From Azospirillum thermophilum (GTDB lineage: Bacteria > Pseudomonadota > Alphaproteobacteria > Azospirillales > Azospirillaceae), in NCBI RefSeq assembly GCF_003130795.1, contig NZ_CP029352.1, positions 722,001 through 786,000 of the forward strand: a stretch of 64,000 nt of DNA, written 5' to 3'. Positions 27,888 to 37,494 of the stretch are shown here, in pieces. Both the position numbers and the translations under genes were made by a program. Each line of letters opens with the position of its first letter. Within the stretch, counting starts at the first letter, position 1. The notes beneath the pieces are model-generated. The model had not been told where the DNA came from. It worked only from the letters and a program-made list of their open reading frames with translations, and made no database searches.

Positions 27888-29714
27888 ATGACCACGCCGA
27901 CTCCGGCGGTGGCGACGCTCGCCGACGTCTTGGCGGCGATCGACACCGCCGACCTTTCCCCCATCGAAAAGACACACCTCCGCAGCGCTGTCTCGCGCAC
28001 CAGCACTTGGCTGGAGCGCCCAGTGAATGCCATCCCGGCCGACCGCAGAAGCCTCGGCCCCGCCCTGAAAGCTCTTCAGCGCCGCTGTGCCGCCCATGGC
28101 GTCACCCCGAAGTCGGTTTCGAACGTCCTGGGCCTGCTAAACCGAGGCCTCGATCTCGTGGATCGCCGGCCATCCGCCTTGCCGCCCGTGTCCGCTCTTC
28201 GGATGCAGGAATGGCGAGACCTTTACGCGGCGTGGCGAGCCCTCGTGCCCAAGGCCTACGGCCCACTCACCATACTGATCCGCTACTGTGACGCGAACGA
28301 CATCGCCCCCGGAGACGTCGAAGACGCTGTCGCCGAGCGGGTCATCGACTACATGAGCCAAGTCCGGCTGCGCGACCGGGACACCGCGGTCCATCACCTT
28401 CGCGGCTACTGGAATGCGGCCATCGACCTCGTCCCGGGATGGCCCCAACGGCGCCTGACCATCGGGCTCAAGGTTCGTCCCAAGGCGACGCTGGAGCTGT
28501 CAGCCTTTCCGGCGAGCTTCCGCGCCGATCTCGACCGCTTCCGGCGGATCGCCGCCGGTCTGTCCGAGGCCGAGGAACCGGCGGGACGGCGGCGCTATGA
28601 TTTCTCAGTCGTCGTTGCCACAGCGGTGGCGGACAACGCCCGAGGCGTCCGACAGACCCTGAAACCGCTCAGCGCGGAAAGCATTTCCGGTTGCATCAAT
28701 GCCGTTGTGATGGCGGCGACCGCGCTGGTCGCACAGGGCGCCACAATCGCGGACATCAAGGGCGTCGCGGACGTCGTTACCGCCCGCGGCCTCGCCGCCT
28801 TGGTCAACTCTGTGCTCGACCGCCTGGAGGGGCGGGCCAAGATCACGCGGCACGTGAACAACCTCGTCGGTTTCCTGCTGATGGTCGGCGCCCGCATGCG
28901 ACCTGACTTCGCCGAGGATCACGAATTCCATGCCCTCGCCCGCCAGATCAGGGCGGACTTCGCCGTCGAGGAGGGCATGACCCTGGACAATGCGAAGATC
29001 CTGGCGCAGTTCGACGATTCGGCGGCGGTGCGCGCCCTATTCGAGATGCCGGGCACCGTCATCGCGCGCGTCGAGGCCACGAGGGCGGCGCGGAAGCGGC
29101 GCGGCGTCGATCCGGAGATCACACCGCGCATGGCCCTCCAGGTTATGCATGCCGTGGCTGTGATGCTCCTCTTGTCATTGCCGGTCCGCGTCGGCACGCT
29201 GGTTCGGACCGAGTGGAGCCACGTCCGGCTTCCGAAGACGCGCAACGCGCCGGGCTTCATCGACTGGCCGGCCGAACTGATCAAGACAGGCACAGAAGCC
29301 TCGGTGGAACTCCAGCCGCGGAAAATGCAGATATTGCGGCTGTGGCGCGATGTTTACCGGCCCCTGCTGTGCGATGCTCAGTCCAACAACTTCGTTTTTC
29401 CGGCGAAGAGCGGGCCTGGTCATCGCAACCGGTCGACCTTGGGCAACTACCTGTCCGCTCTGGTTCGGAAGCACGCGGGACTGAGAATTTCCAGCCATAA
29501 ATTCAGGCATCTGGTGCGCACGCTCGTGCTCGACGCCGACCCGAGCGCGGAGGCGCTGGCCAACGCTCTCTTGGGCCATGCCCCCGGAAGCCGGGCGGCC
29601 CATCGGTATGGCACAATTCGGCCGACCATCGCCAGCCGCGCGTTGGCCGGCATTCTGGAACGCCAAGCCGCTGCGGCGAAGACGCGCCCCTCCCGGTCCA
29701 GGAGGGCGTCATGA
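27888..29714 (+). CDS. Tyrosine recombinase, first of an overlapping pair
   Basis: 608 aa, AAGGAG before the ATG. The long N-terminal part (~1-400) is helical and unlike ordinary integrases. The catalytic part is at the C-terminus: Arg in LLLSLPVRVGTLVRTEW, the HxxRH box in ISSHKFRHLVRTLVLD, the second His in LLGHAPGSRAAHRYG with the Tyr at the end of that motif. The stop overlaps the next start (ATGA at 29711-29714), so the two recombinases are translationally coupled. Pairs or trios like this are known as mobile units (RIT trios being the best described). Its target is unknown. Confidence 0.85.
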   Translation: MTTPTPAVATLADVLAAIDTADLSPIEKTHLRSAVSRTSTWLERPVNAIPADRRSLGPALKALQRRCAAHGVTPKSVSNVLGLLNRGLDLVDRRPSALPPVSALRMQEWRDLYAAWRALVPKAYGPLTILIRYCDANDIAPGDVEDAVAERVIDYMSQVRLRDRDTAVHHLRGYWNAAIDLVPGWPQRRLTIGLKVRPKATLELSAFPASFRADLDRFRRIAAGLSEAEEPAGRRRYDFSVVVATAVADNARGVRQTLKPLSAESISGCINAVVMAATALVAQGATIADIKGVADVVTARGLAALVNSVLDRLEGRAKITRHVNNLVGFLLMVGARMRPDFAEDHEFHALARQIRADFAVEEGMTLDNAKILAQFDDSAAVRALFEMPGTVIARVEATRAARKRRGVDPEITPRMALQVMHAVAVMLLLSLPVRVGTLVRTEWSHVRLPKTRNAPGFIDWPAELIKTGTEASVELQPRKMQILRLWRDVYRPLLCDAQSNNFVFPAKSGPGHRNRSTLGNYLSALVRKHAGLRISSHKFRHLVRTLVLDADPSAEALANALLGHAPGSRAAHRYGTIRPTIASRALAGILERQAAAAKTRPSRSRRAS

Positions 29715-31114
29715 GCTGGCGGGACGACGCCTACCGCGCGTTTACCAAATGGGCGATTGCGGCCGGAGAGGGCACCGCAGAGCTGACCCCGGAGATTCTG
29801 GAGCGCTTCATCGCCCACCTGCGGACCAACGCCACGCCCAAGACCCGGATGACCCGACTGCACGGCCTGCAAGGCGCCCTGCGCGAGCGGCTCCCCGCCG
29901 GCATCGACTTGGCCTGGGTGGAGCGGCGGGTGCGCGAGGAGTGGGAGATGTCCAGCCTGGGCCGTCGCGGGCAAGGACCGGGGCGAGGCCACGCGAGCAA
30001 GGCACGCCGCCATCGTCTGCTCGTCGAAGAGTGGCCGAGCGAAGCGCGCGACCGATGGGAGCGCGCCACGCGCGGTCCCGATCCGGGCAAACGGCGCCGA
30101 TATGCGGCCAAGCCGACGGCCGACGAGACTGCCGGCGCGGCCGTCAAATGGGCCGCGGCAACCCGCGACAAGGTCGAGCGGGTCATCGGCCTGTTGTTCC
30201 GAGTCGCCCTGGACCGGGGCCTTCCCCTCGACGTCGTGCCCGAGAGCGTTCAGGCGTTCATCGACCACCACAGCGAAAAGGGGAACAGCTTGTACGGACT
30301 GGCCTGCAATCTCGACCATTTGGCGATGGCCGTCCGCGTGTTGTGGCCGGAGCGCGACTGGCATTGGCTGGCCCTCACGGCCTCGCGGTTGCATGCCGTG
30401 GCGGAGCAACAGCCGCGGAAGCGCGATCTCACCGACGTTGGCGTCGTGCCCGCCGAGGTCGAAGCACTGGCGTGGGAATTGATGCGCGAGGCCGTCCGGA
30501 GCCCGCTGGCCGTGCGATCTGCCGGCAAGTACCGTGACGGTCTGCTGCTCCTGTTCTTCCTGCACCACCCGGTTCGCCGGCGCAATGCCGCGGAAATGCG
30601 AGTCGGGGAGCACCTGATTACCGAGGACCATGGGTTTCGTCTGGTTTGGTCGGAGACTAAGAATCGGCAACCACGTGTCGATCGGCTTGCCGACCGCCTT
30701 GTCGAGCCGATGAAGACATACCTTCGGACGTTCCGGCCGACTCTGCACAGGCCCCACAGCGACGACGCGCTATGGCTGTCGGCGGCGAATGACTCCCTCG
30801 GAAGTCCGTTGACGGGGAAAGGGATTTTAGAAGCCATAGCTGGGCGCGTGAAACGCCGGCTTGGCGGCCATATTTGGGCTCATCTTTTCAGACATTGGGG
30901 GGCGATGATGATCGTCGACCACAGCACGGCCGACGCGCATCTGATCGCCCCGCTGCTTGGCCATCGCGATCCGCGGTCCGCCCGATTCTACATTTCCCTG
31001 GCGAAGACCCGAGGGGCGTCCTCACGTCTGGCGGACATGGTCGAAAGGTTCTATCGGCCCAGGAAGCATGCGTATATTCGCCGGCCGACATTGCGAAAGG
31101 CCGACAGGGCGTGA
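29711..31114 (+). CDS. Tyrosine recombinase, second of an overlapping pair
   Basis: 467 aa. The catalytic domain shows Arg in FFLHHPVRRRNAAEMRV, the HxxR box in WAHLFRHWGAMMIVDH, the second His in LLGHRDPRSARFYI and the candidate nucleophile Tyr in the same motif. The N-terminal ~100 residues are a small helical domain, followed by a basic linker (GRGHASKARRHRLL). The start overlaps the stop of the previous recombinase by four bases. Two different, coupled tyrosine recombinases suggest a heteromeric recombinase or a two-gene mobile unit lacking its third partner. Confidence 0.85.
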   Translation: MSWRDDAYRAFTKWAIAAGEGTAELTPEILERFIAHLRTNATPKTRMTRLHGLQGALRERLPAGIDLAWVERRVREEWEMSSLGRRGQGPGRGHASKARRHRLLVEEWPSEARDRWERATRGPDPGKRRRYAAKPTADETAGAAVKWAAATRDKVERVIGLLFRVALDRGLPLDVVPESVQAFIDHHSEKGNSLYGLACNLDHLAMAVRVLWPERDWHWLALTASRLHAVAEQQPRKRDLTDVGVVPAEVEALAWELMREAVRSPLAVRSAGKYRDGLLLLFFLHHPVRRRNAAEMRVGEHLITEDHGFRLVWSETKNRQPRVDRLADRLVEPMKTYLRTFRPTLHRPHSDDALWLSAANDSLGSPLTGKGILEAIAGRVKRRLGGHIWAHLFRHWGAMMIVDHSTADAHLIAPLLGHRDPRSARFYISLAKTRGASSRLADMVERFYRPRKHAYIRRPTLRKADRA

Positions 31115-31241
31115 TTAGCAAATGCACCGAGCGCTGGAACAGCGGTTTGCTGTTCATGCTGCCGTACAGGTCGTTCACTTTCCTCCGGTCGTCCCGTTCA
31201 GTTTCGAGCGCACTGTGCAGCCTATCCAAGAACCTGCGCAC

Positions 31242-31421
31242 AAGCAGCACAGCACGAACCCGCTGGAACGTCTGAACAGCGAGATCGAGCGGAGGACCAA
31301 AGCCGCCGGCATCTCCCCCGGGGAAGGGGCGGTCAGCCGCCTCGTCGGTGCATTGCTGCTCGAACCGCACGACGAGTGGGCGGCGTGCCGGCGGTACATG
31401 ATCATGGAAAGCCTGAATTAG
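31242..31421 (+). pseudogene. IS256-family transposase C-terminal remnant
   Basis: The translation HKQHSTNPLERLNSEIERRTKAAGISPGEGAVSRLVGALLLEPHDEWAACRRYMIMESLN matches the end of IS256-type transposases (NPLERLN..I.RR, RLVGA.LLE..DEWA..RRYM). Upstream coding is lost. It is a relic next to array 1. Confidence 0.85.
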
Positions 31422-31547
31422 CTGTGCCACCCTCAAGCCGCTGATCCGTTGCCCATTGCAGCGGAGTAGGCCGGCGGCTTCAATTCGCCGAAGAGCACAT
31501 AGGCCTCCTCAGACAACACGCTCCGGGGGCACACTCCAAAACGGTCT

Positions 31548-31591
31548 GGTTCTTTGACAAAGTGAATGAAATCAGCGTGGTACGAGGCAGG
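31548..31591 (+). promoter_or_regulatory. Leader core of CRISPR array 1
   Basis: GGTTCTTTGACAAAGTGAAT, then a few bases and TCAGCGT, directly upstream of the first repeat. The same block with four or five substitutions precedes array 2 (41960-42003). TTGACA inside it could be a -35 for array transcription, with TGGTAC 18 bp on as a weak -10. Conservation between arrays whose repeats differ marks it as the adaptation/transcription signal. Confidence 0.75.
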
Positions 31592-32842
31592 GGATCCCCC
31601 GCATGTGCGGGGATAGACCCAAGCTGACCGGGGGGATGGGTAAGGCCGACGCGGATCCCCCGCATGTGCGGGGATAGACCCGAGGCAACGGGGGTACGTT
31701 ATTGGGGAGAGGCGGATCCCCCGCATGTGCGGGGATAGACCCACCCCGCGGCGGGCCCGGATGGCGGCCGGTGTGGATCCCCCGCATGTGCGGGGATAGA
31801 CCCGCCGCGCCTCAGAGCAAGCCGCAGTCTTTCACGGATCCCCCGCATGTGCGGGGATAGACCCCTCCCAGCCGTTCAGAAAGTAGTCGACCAGCAGGAT
31901 CCCCCGCATGTGCGGGGATAGACCCATGGGGCAGGCGATCGGTTGGCGGCCGGCCGCGGATCCCCCGCATGTGCGGGGATAGACCCGATACGGTCAGCTT
32001 CTCCCCGAGACAAAAGCGGGATCCCCCGCATGTGCGGGGATAGACCCGGCATCAAGATCAACGCGAGCCGGCAGGACGCGGATCCCCCGCATGTGCGGGG
32101 ATAGACCGTCAATGTCCGTCAGTACGCTGAGCGCGCTCGCGGATCCCCCGCATGTGCGGGGATAGACCCGCCACCGCGCCCGGCTCCGGCAGGCTGAGGC
32201 CGGATCCCCCGCATGTGCGGGGATAGACCCCTGACGCTGCAGGGCCAGGACGAGCATGGGGCGGATCCCCCGCATGTGCGGGGATAGACCCTGCGCAGAC
32301 ATGCAGTCGACGTACTTGTTCCCGGATCCCCCGCATGTGCGGGGATAGACCCTGGTTGCGGAGCGGCCGATCTTCTTCCGCCTCGGATCCCCCGCATGTG
32401 CGGGGATAGACCCAATCGGGTGGCTGCTGCGCGGGAGAGCCGGTGGGATCCCCCGCATGTGCGGGGATAGACCCTCGCAGGCGTCGCAGAAATCAGCCAG
32501 TTCCGCGGATCCCCCGCATGTGCGGGGATAGACCCATGACCCCCTTCACGCCGGTCACGTCGGAGACGGATCCCCCGCATGTGCGGGGATAGACCCTCGG
32601 CAGGTAGATGCCGCGGGTCGGATTGACGGGATCCCCCGCATGTGCGGGGATAGACCCCTCGCATCCGAGGCGCTGAATGTCGGCCATGAGGATCCCCCGC
32701 ATGTGCGGGGATAGACCCTCCGCCAGGGCGGCCAGCACGTGCAGCACCAGGGTTCCCCCCGGTATCTGCGGGGGTAGGCCCTTGGGCTTTGCCCCGCCGA
32801 TCCGGCCGGCGGCGGTTTCCCGCCTGTGCGGGGAAAGCTCTT
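31592..32842 (+). CRISPR. CRISPR array 1, type I-E, 19 exact repeats plus 2 degenerate
   Basis: Nineteen 29-nt repeats with an exact 61-bp period (first 31592-31620, last full one 32690-32718) and 32-nt spacers. The repeat begins GGATCCCCCGC, has loop ATGT and ends GCGGGGATAGACCC; CCCCGC/GCGGGG forms the Cas6e hairpin. Repeat 9 ends in G instead of C. Two decayed repeats at 32751 (GGTTCCCCCC...GGGGTAGGCCC) and 32814 close the array. Leader on the left and decay on the right give + transcription. cas3 follows 190 bp later. Spacer targets could not be determined. Confidence 0.98.
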
Positions 32843-33029
32843 CGGCATCACCCCTAATTCGGCACCGCTATCTTCGCCCAAAGCGGGACACTGTTGGCTC
32901 AACGATCCGCTACTCATCACAAGTAGCGCCGCCAGCACGAGCGTTTCGCTGTTAGGGATTGCCACCATGGAGGCTAACGATCCATAATTTGAAACGATCT
33001 CCGTTTGTTCGCGCAAAAAGAATCGCCTT
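32843..33029. other. Gap between array 1 and cas3
   Basis: About 190 bp, presumably with the cas3 promoter. An AT-rich patch (32985-33000, ATAATTTGAAACG) may include it. No gene is seen, and the cas3 ribosome site is weak (AAAAAGAATCG). Confidence 0.4.
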
Positions 33030-35621
33030 ATGGCTGTTGATGTCCGATCCCCCTGGGGAAAGTTTGACGGTCAGTCGGGTGACAGCCATCACCTCGCGCA
33101 TCATTGCGCCGATGTTGCCGCCTGCTTCGAAGCTATCGCCGGGCTCCCCGTGGTCCGCTCACGGATGGCCGCAGCCGGGGGCGTTCCGTTGTCGCCGCGT
33201 GGTCATGCGCGCCTGACGGCTATTGCGTTTCTTCATGACGTGGGAAAGCTGCATCCAGGTTTCCAAGCCAAGGGTTGGCTGCCCGATGCGAATTCCGGCC
33301 ATCGTCCACCGCCGCGCGGCCATCTTGCCGAGGGCGTGGCACTGCTGATGCGGGACTCCGGTGCGGAGCGGATCTGGCGGCCATTGGGCCTGTCCCATAT
33401 CGACTGGTGGGATGATCTGCACCCTTTCATTCTGGCCTCCCTTGCCCACCATGGCCGGCCGGTCGACAGCTTGGCGATGAAGGGCGGCTGGGATCCTCAG
33501 GCGGTGGCCGGCGCAGTCTACGATCCCGCCGACGGTGCCCGGATCATGGGGACGGCGTTGCGGGCTTGGTTTCCTGACGCCTTCGCTGACGGTGCGCATG
33601 AACCTCTCCCTGCTCCACGGCTGCAGCACCTGTTCGCCGGCCTTGTGGCCCTGGCCGACTGGCTGGGGTCCGACACGCGCTTTTTCCCATTCGAGAAGGA
33701 TTTCCGGGAAGACTACATCGCGACGGCCCGAGCAAGGGCCGCCGAAGCGGTATCGCGGATCGGTCTTTACGTTGAAACGGTGCGTCGGCTTGCCACCGGA
33801 CGAGCGGGCTTCACCGATCTTACCGGCTTCGTGGCTCCAGCCCCCCACCAGCAGGCGGTTGCGGAGGTGGCTGCTGATCAACGGCTGGTGATTTTGGAAG
33901 CCGAAACCGGGGCGGGTAAGACCGAGGCCGCCTTCTGGCGTTTCGCCCGGCTGTTCGCTGCGGGTGCGGTCGATGGCCTTTATTTTGCCTTGCCCACCCG
34001 CTCTGCCGCCATTCAGATTCATGGCCGGGTGAACCGGATGCTGGAACGGTTGACCGGGGCTGGCGGGCTGAAGGCCGTGCTGGCGGTTCCGGGCTACCTC
34101 AAGGTTGGTGAGGCGGTGGGCGAGGCCCTGCCTCACTGGCAGGTACGCTGGGATGACGCGGGCCTGCGCGCCGATGATGACCTCGCCGCCCGCTGGGCCG
34201 CCGAAAACGCCAAGCGCTACCTCGCCGCGCCGGTCGCCGTGGGGACGGTCGATCAAGCAATGTTGGGCGCGCTTCAGGTCAAGCACGCCCACCTCCGCGG
34301 CGCCTGCCTGTCCCGCTGCCTGCTGGTCATCGACGAAGTTCATGCCAGCGACCGCTACATGGCCGAGATCCAGGCCAAGTTGCTTGAAAACCATCTCGGC
34401 GTGGGCGGCCACGCGCTGTTGATGTCAGCAACATTGGGGTCGTGGGCGCGCACCCGGTGGCTCGGCGGGCGCGGGGCGCCGGACTTCGCCACGGCGGTTG
34501 CTGCCCCCTATCCCGCGGTCTGGACACGCGGGGCCGCGGAGCCTCGCGATGTGAACGGACCCGACGCACGGGTCCGCCACAAAACCGTAGCGATGAGTCT
34601 GGCGTCCGGTTGGGCACCGGACCATGCCGCACGGCTGGCGCTGGCGGCCGCCCGCGACGGGGCGAAGGTTCTGGTAATCCGCAACACCGTCAAGGCCGCG
34701 GTCGCGACCTGGGACGCGATCCGGGAAGCGGACGTCGACGGGCTTTTGCTGCGGGTGGCCGGCGGACCGGCGCTGCATCACAGCCGCTTCGCGGTGGAGG
34801 ATCGCGAAGTCCTCGACCGCGCGGTGGAAACGGCGCTGGCCCCGGACGAACGGCGGGGTTGCGGCGGCTTGATCGTCGTTGGAACACAGACTGTGGAACA
34901 GTCGCTGGACATCGACGCCGACCACCTCATCACCGATCTGTGCCCTGTGGATGTTCTGCTCCAACGGTTGGGGCGACTTCACCGCCGGGCCGGCGTGCTA
35001 CGCCCGCCGGGGTTCGAGACGCCATCTTGCACGGTGCTTGCTCCGGAAGCGGGGTTGGAGCCGCTGCTGGCTCCGCGCTTCGACAACGGACTCGGCGCGT
35101 TCAAGACGAACGGGGCACTGTCCGGCGTCTATATGGACCTGTCCGTGCTGGAATTGACCCGGAGGCTTGTGGCCGAACGGGCGGAATGGACGATCCCCGA
35201 ACAGAACCGGCTGCTGGTCGAAAGCGCCTTGCACGAGGACTGCATTGAGGCGCTGCACCGCGAGCTCGGGAACCGGTGGAGTGCCTATCGCGAGTGCTTT
35301 CTGGGCGGAGGCGACGCCAAGGCACAGGCGGCGAAGGCGGTGGCCTTGTCAACCCGATCCCCCTTCGGTGACGAACCCTTTCCCGACGACGATACCACGA
35401 TCCGCACCCGCCTGGGTGCCGAGGGAGCGCGGCTGACCCTGCCGCACCCGGCGGTGGGGCCGTTCGGTCGGGAGATCACGGCGCTGACCTTGCCCACCCA
35501 TTGGTCCCAGGGCCTCGACCCTCGTGCGCCCGTGACGGTCGAATCCTCCGACGGAATGCTCCGCCTGTGCGTCGGTGACCGCTGGTTCCGTTATGACCGG
35601 CGGGGGGTAGGACGGTGTTGA
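33030..35621 (+). CDS. cas3: CRISPR-associated nuclease/helicase Cas3 (type I-E)
   Basis: 863 aa. The HD nuclease is N-terminal: SHHLAHHCADVA (~19-30) and FLHDVGKLHPGFQ (H69-D70). The SF2 helicase follows with Walker A EAETGAGKTEAAF (~290), the DEVH box in LVIDEVHASDRYM (~435) and the late motif LGRLHRRAG. HD-before-helicase is the I-E order. Cas3 is recruited by DNA-bound Cascade and degrades the displaced strand. It lies upstream of the Cascade operon in the same direction, separated by 271 bp holding a crRNA-like module. All motifs look intact. Confidence 0.97.
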   Translation: MAVDVRSPWGKFDGQSGDSHHLAHHCADVAACFEAIAGLPVVRSRMAAAGGVPLSPRGHARLTAIAFLHDVGKLHPGFQAKGWLPDANSGHRPPPRGHLAEGVALLMRDSGAERIWRPLGLSHIDWWDDLHPFILASLAHHGRPVDSLAMKGGWDPQAVAGAVYDPADGARIMGTALRAWFPDAFADGAHEPLPAPRLQHLFAGLVALADWLGSDTRFFPFEKDFREDYIATARARAAEAVSRIGLYVETVRRLATGRAGFTDLTGFVAPAPHQQAVAEVAADQRLVILEAETGAGKTEAAFWRFARLFAAGAVDGLYFALPTRSAAIQIHGRVNRMLERLTGAGGLKAVLAVPGYLKVGEAVGEALPHWQVRWDDAGLRADDDLAARWAAENAKRYLAAPVAVGTVDQAMLGALQVKHAHLRGACLSRCLLVIDEVHASDRYMAEIQAKLLENHLGVGGHALLMSATLGSWARTRWLGGRGAPDFATAVAAPYPAVWTRGAAEPRDVNGPDARVRHKTVAMSLASGWAPDHAARLALAAARDGAKVLVIRNTVKAAVATWDAIREADVDGLLLRVAGGPALHHSRFAVEDREVLDRAVETALAPDERRGCGGLIVVGTQTVEQSLDIDADHLITDLCPVDVLLQRLGRLHRRAGVLRPPGFETPSCTVLAPEAGLEPLLAPRFDNGLGAFKTNGALSGVYMDLSVLELTRRLVAERAEWTIPEQNRLLVESALHEDCIEALHRELGNRWSAYRECFLGGGDAKAQAAKAVALSTRSPFGDEPFPDDDTTIRTRLGAEGARLTLPHPAVGPFGREITALTLPTHWSQGLDPRAPVTVESSDGMLRLCVGDRWFRYDRRGVGRC

Positions 35622-35791
35622 CAAGGGAGTTGGGTTCACCTACCACTTTTGGAGCGCTTCGTAAACTCCTCTCCAGTTCAGACGTTGGTGAAAATCATGG
35701 TGGTTGGTATCTCCTTTGAAATCCGCACCAGACGTTACAGCCTGCTCGTATCGCTGGGCTTCCGTGACTCTGGGAAAGACTATATGTTTCG

Positions 35792-35870
35792 CCCTACCCA
35801 GAACACCTCTGGGGATAGCCCGGTCTGCACCGGCGAGGGCTCGTTTCCCCCGCATTCGCGGGGTATAAAG
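35792..35870 (+). ncRNA. Pseudo-repeat / 21-nt pseudo-spacer / pseudo-repeat module
   Basis: Pseudo-repeat 1 (35792-35821): CCCAGA-ACACC-TCTGGG hairpin then GATAGCCC, matching the architecture and 3' handle of the array repeats (hairpin then GATAGACCC). A 21-nt stretch (35822-35842) follows. Pseudo-repeat 2 (35843-35870) starts GTTTCCCCCGC, has loop ATTC, and ends GCGGGGTATAAAG. It is isolated in the cas3-cas8e gap, 22 bp before the cas8e ATG. TATATG at 35781 may be a -10. The layout recalls CreA/CreR RNAs that use Cascade to repress a toxin or cas genes. No target was identified. Confidence 0.6.
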
Positions 35871-35892
35871 AGAATCGGCTGGGGGAGGAGAG

Positions 35893-37494
35893 ATGAATAA
35901 TCTCCTTACTCAGCCGGTCTTTTCGCTGTCCCCTGGCGGTCGGGTCACGCTTCCGGGGCTCATGGCCGCTTTGGCCCGCGACGCGGTGGATGACTTTCCG
36001 GCGCTCCGCCCGCATCAGGACCCGGCATGGCATATGTTTCTGGTCCAGTTGGGGGCCATTGCCCTGTACCGGGCAGGGTTGTCCGATCCCCCCGCTGACG
36101 AGGACGAGTGGCGCACCCTGTTGCGCGCCCTCACCCCGGATCACCCCAACGACGAGCCCTGGCGTCTGGTCGTAGAGGACTGGAGCCAGCCAGCCTTCCT
36201 GCAACCGCCTGTGCCGCCCGGGGTGACGCTGGGCAACGGGGCCGAAACGCCCGACGCCATCGACCTGCTCATCACCGCAAAGAACCACGATCTGAAACAG
36301 GCGGTCGCGCGCGGCGCAGGTGCCGAGGATTGGGTGTTCTCGCTCGTGTCGGGTCAGACGGGGGACGGGTACAACGGCGCCGGAAACTACGGCGTCTCGC
36401 GGATGAACGGCGGTTCGTCCTCACGCCCGCTGCTGGGGCTGGCACCGGCTGGTCCCGGCAAAACCCTCAGCCCGCGGCCCGGCGCGTGGTTCCGCCGCGA
36501 TGTCCGGGTGCTACTGGCGGGGCGCGCCGATGCACGGGACGATCCCGACCCGACCGCGCCGAACTTCGCTGAGGACGGCGGGCACGCCCTGCTGTGGTTG
36601 CTTCCCTGGCCGGAGGGTGAGCAGCTTCGGCTGGCGCAGCTCGATCCCTGGTACGTCGAGGTGTGCCGACGTGTCCGCCTGTCGGAATCCGCAGGCCGCA
36701 TCATCGCCCACAAAGGGAACTCCAAGGCGGCGCGCGTGGACGCCAAACAGGCGAACGGCGTTGTCGGCGATCCCTGGGCGCCGGTCCACAAGACCGAGAA
36801 CAAAAGCCTGACCCTGGCCGGCCGCGATTTCGACTATCGCCTGATGAGCGATCTGCTGTTCTCCGGCAACTGGATTCTTCCCACGCTGGCCCGCCCCGCG
36901 CCCTTCGAACCGGCGCGCACGCCTTACCTGCTGGTCGCGGCGGCGTTGGCACGCGGGAACAGCAAGACGGAGGGGTTCAAGCGGCGCGAACTGCCCCTGG
37001 ACGGACGCGTGGCGCAGGCGATGGCCGACGCGAACGGGCGGCACAGGCTGGAAACCCTCGCCCGGGAACAGGTCGAAGAGATCAAACGCTTCGATAAGGC
37101 GCTGCGCGGGGCGCTGGCGGTGGTCGCGGCGGGCGGCGAATGGAACGGTGTCACGAAGGAGCATTACGCCCACGCCGAGGCGACGGGGCTCCGGTTCGAC
37201 CGCGCCGCCGACGGAATGTTCTTCTCCCATCTCTGGGCGCGCTTCGACGCGCAGGAGACGGGCGGCGAGGCCGTGGCGGCCGCACGCAACGACTTCGCGA
37301 AGGCGCTTTGGGCGGCGGCCCGCGCCCTGTTTGATGCCGCCTTGCCGTCCATCCCCTGCCACGCGCGGCTTCGCCCGCGAGCCGAAGCGCGGGCGCGCCG
37401 CCGGCTGTGGGGCGACACGGACCTGCGCGCCCATTTTCCAACCCTGTTCGCGCCCCAATCCGAAAAGGTGACCGCCGATGCCACCGCTGAATGA
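35893..37494 (+). CDS. cas8e: Cascade large subunit Cas8e (Cse1/CasA)
   Basis: 533 aa, with GGAGGAGAG immediately before the ATG. The protein has the Cse1 pattern: an N-terminal domain (LLTQPVFSLSPGGRVTLPGLMAALARDAVDDFPALRPHQDPAWHMFL), the GYNGAGNYGVSRMNGGSSSRP loop region and a helical C-terminal bundle. Cse1 recognises the PAM and opens the target duplex in type I-E Cascade. It begins the cas operon; its last 17 bases overlap cse2. Length is usual for the family. Confidence 0.95.
   Translation: MNNLLTQPVFSLSPGGRVTLPGLMAALARDAVDDFPALRPHQDPAWHMFLVQLGAIALYRAGLSDPPADEDEWRTLLRALTPDHPNDEPWRLVVEDWSQPAFLQPPVPPGVTLGNGAETPDAIDLLITAKNHDLKQAVARGAGAEDWVFSLVSGQTGDGYNGAGNYGVSRMNGGSSSRPLLGLAPAGPGKTLSPRPGAWFRRDVRVLLAGRADARDDPDPTAPNFAEDGGHALLWLLPWPEGEQLRLAQLDPWYVEVCRRVRLSESAGRIIAHKGNSKAARVDAKQANGVVGDPWAPVHKTENKSLTLAGRDFDYRLMSDLLFSGNWILPTLARPAPFEPARTPYLLVAAALARGNSKTEGFKRRELPLDGRVAQAMADANGRHRLETLAREQVEEIKRFDKALRGALAVVAAGGEWNGVTKEHYAHAEATGLRFDRAADGMFFSHLWARFDAQETGGEAVAAARNDFAKALWAAARALFDAALPSIPCHARLRPRAEARARRRLWGDTDLRAHFPTLFAPQSEKVTADATAE

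Noticed and set aside
31572..32747. Minus-strand frames with repeated SIPAHAGDP / GLSPHMRGI peptides
   Set aside because: They are translations of the CRISPR repeats; the 61-bp period shifts through three frames and makes false repeat proteins.
35649..35900. 83-aa ORF in the cas3-cas8e gap as a toxin protein
   Set aside because: It runs through both pseudo-repeats into the cas8e start with no ribosome site at its first codon; a shorter toxin RNA in the gap remains possible.
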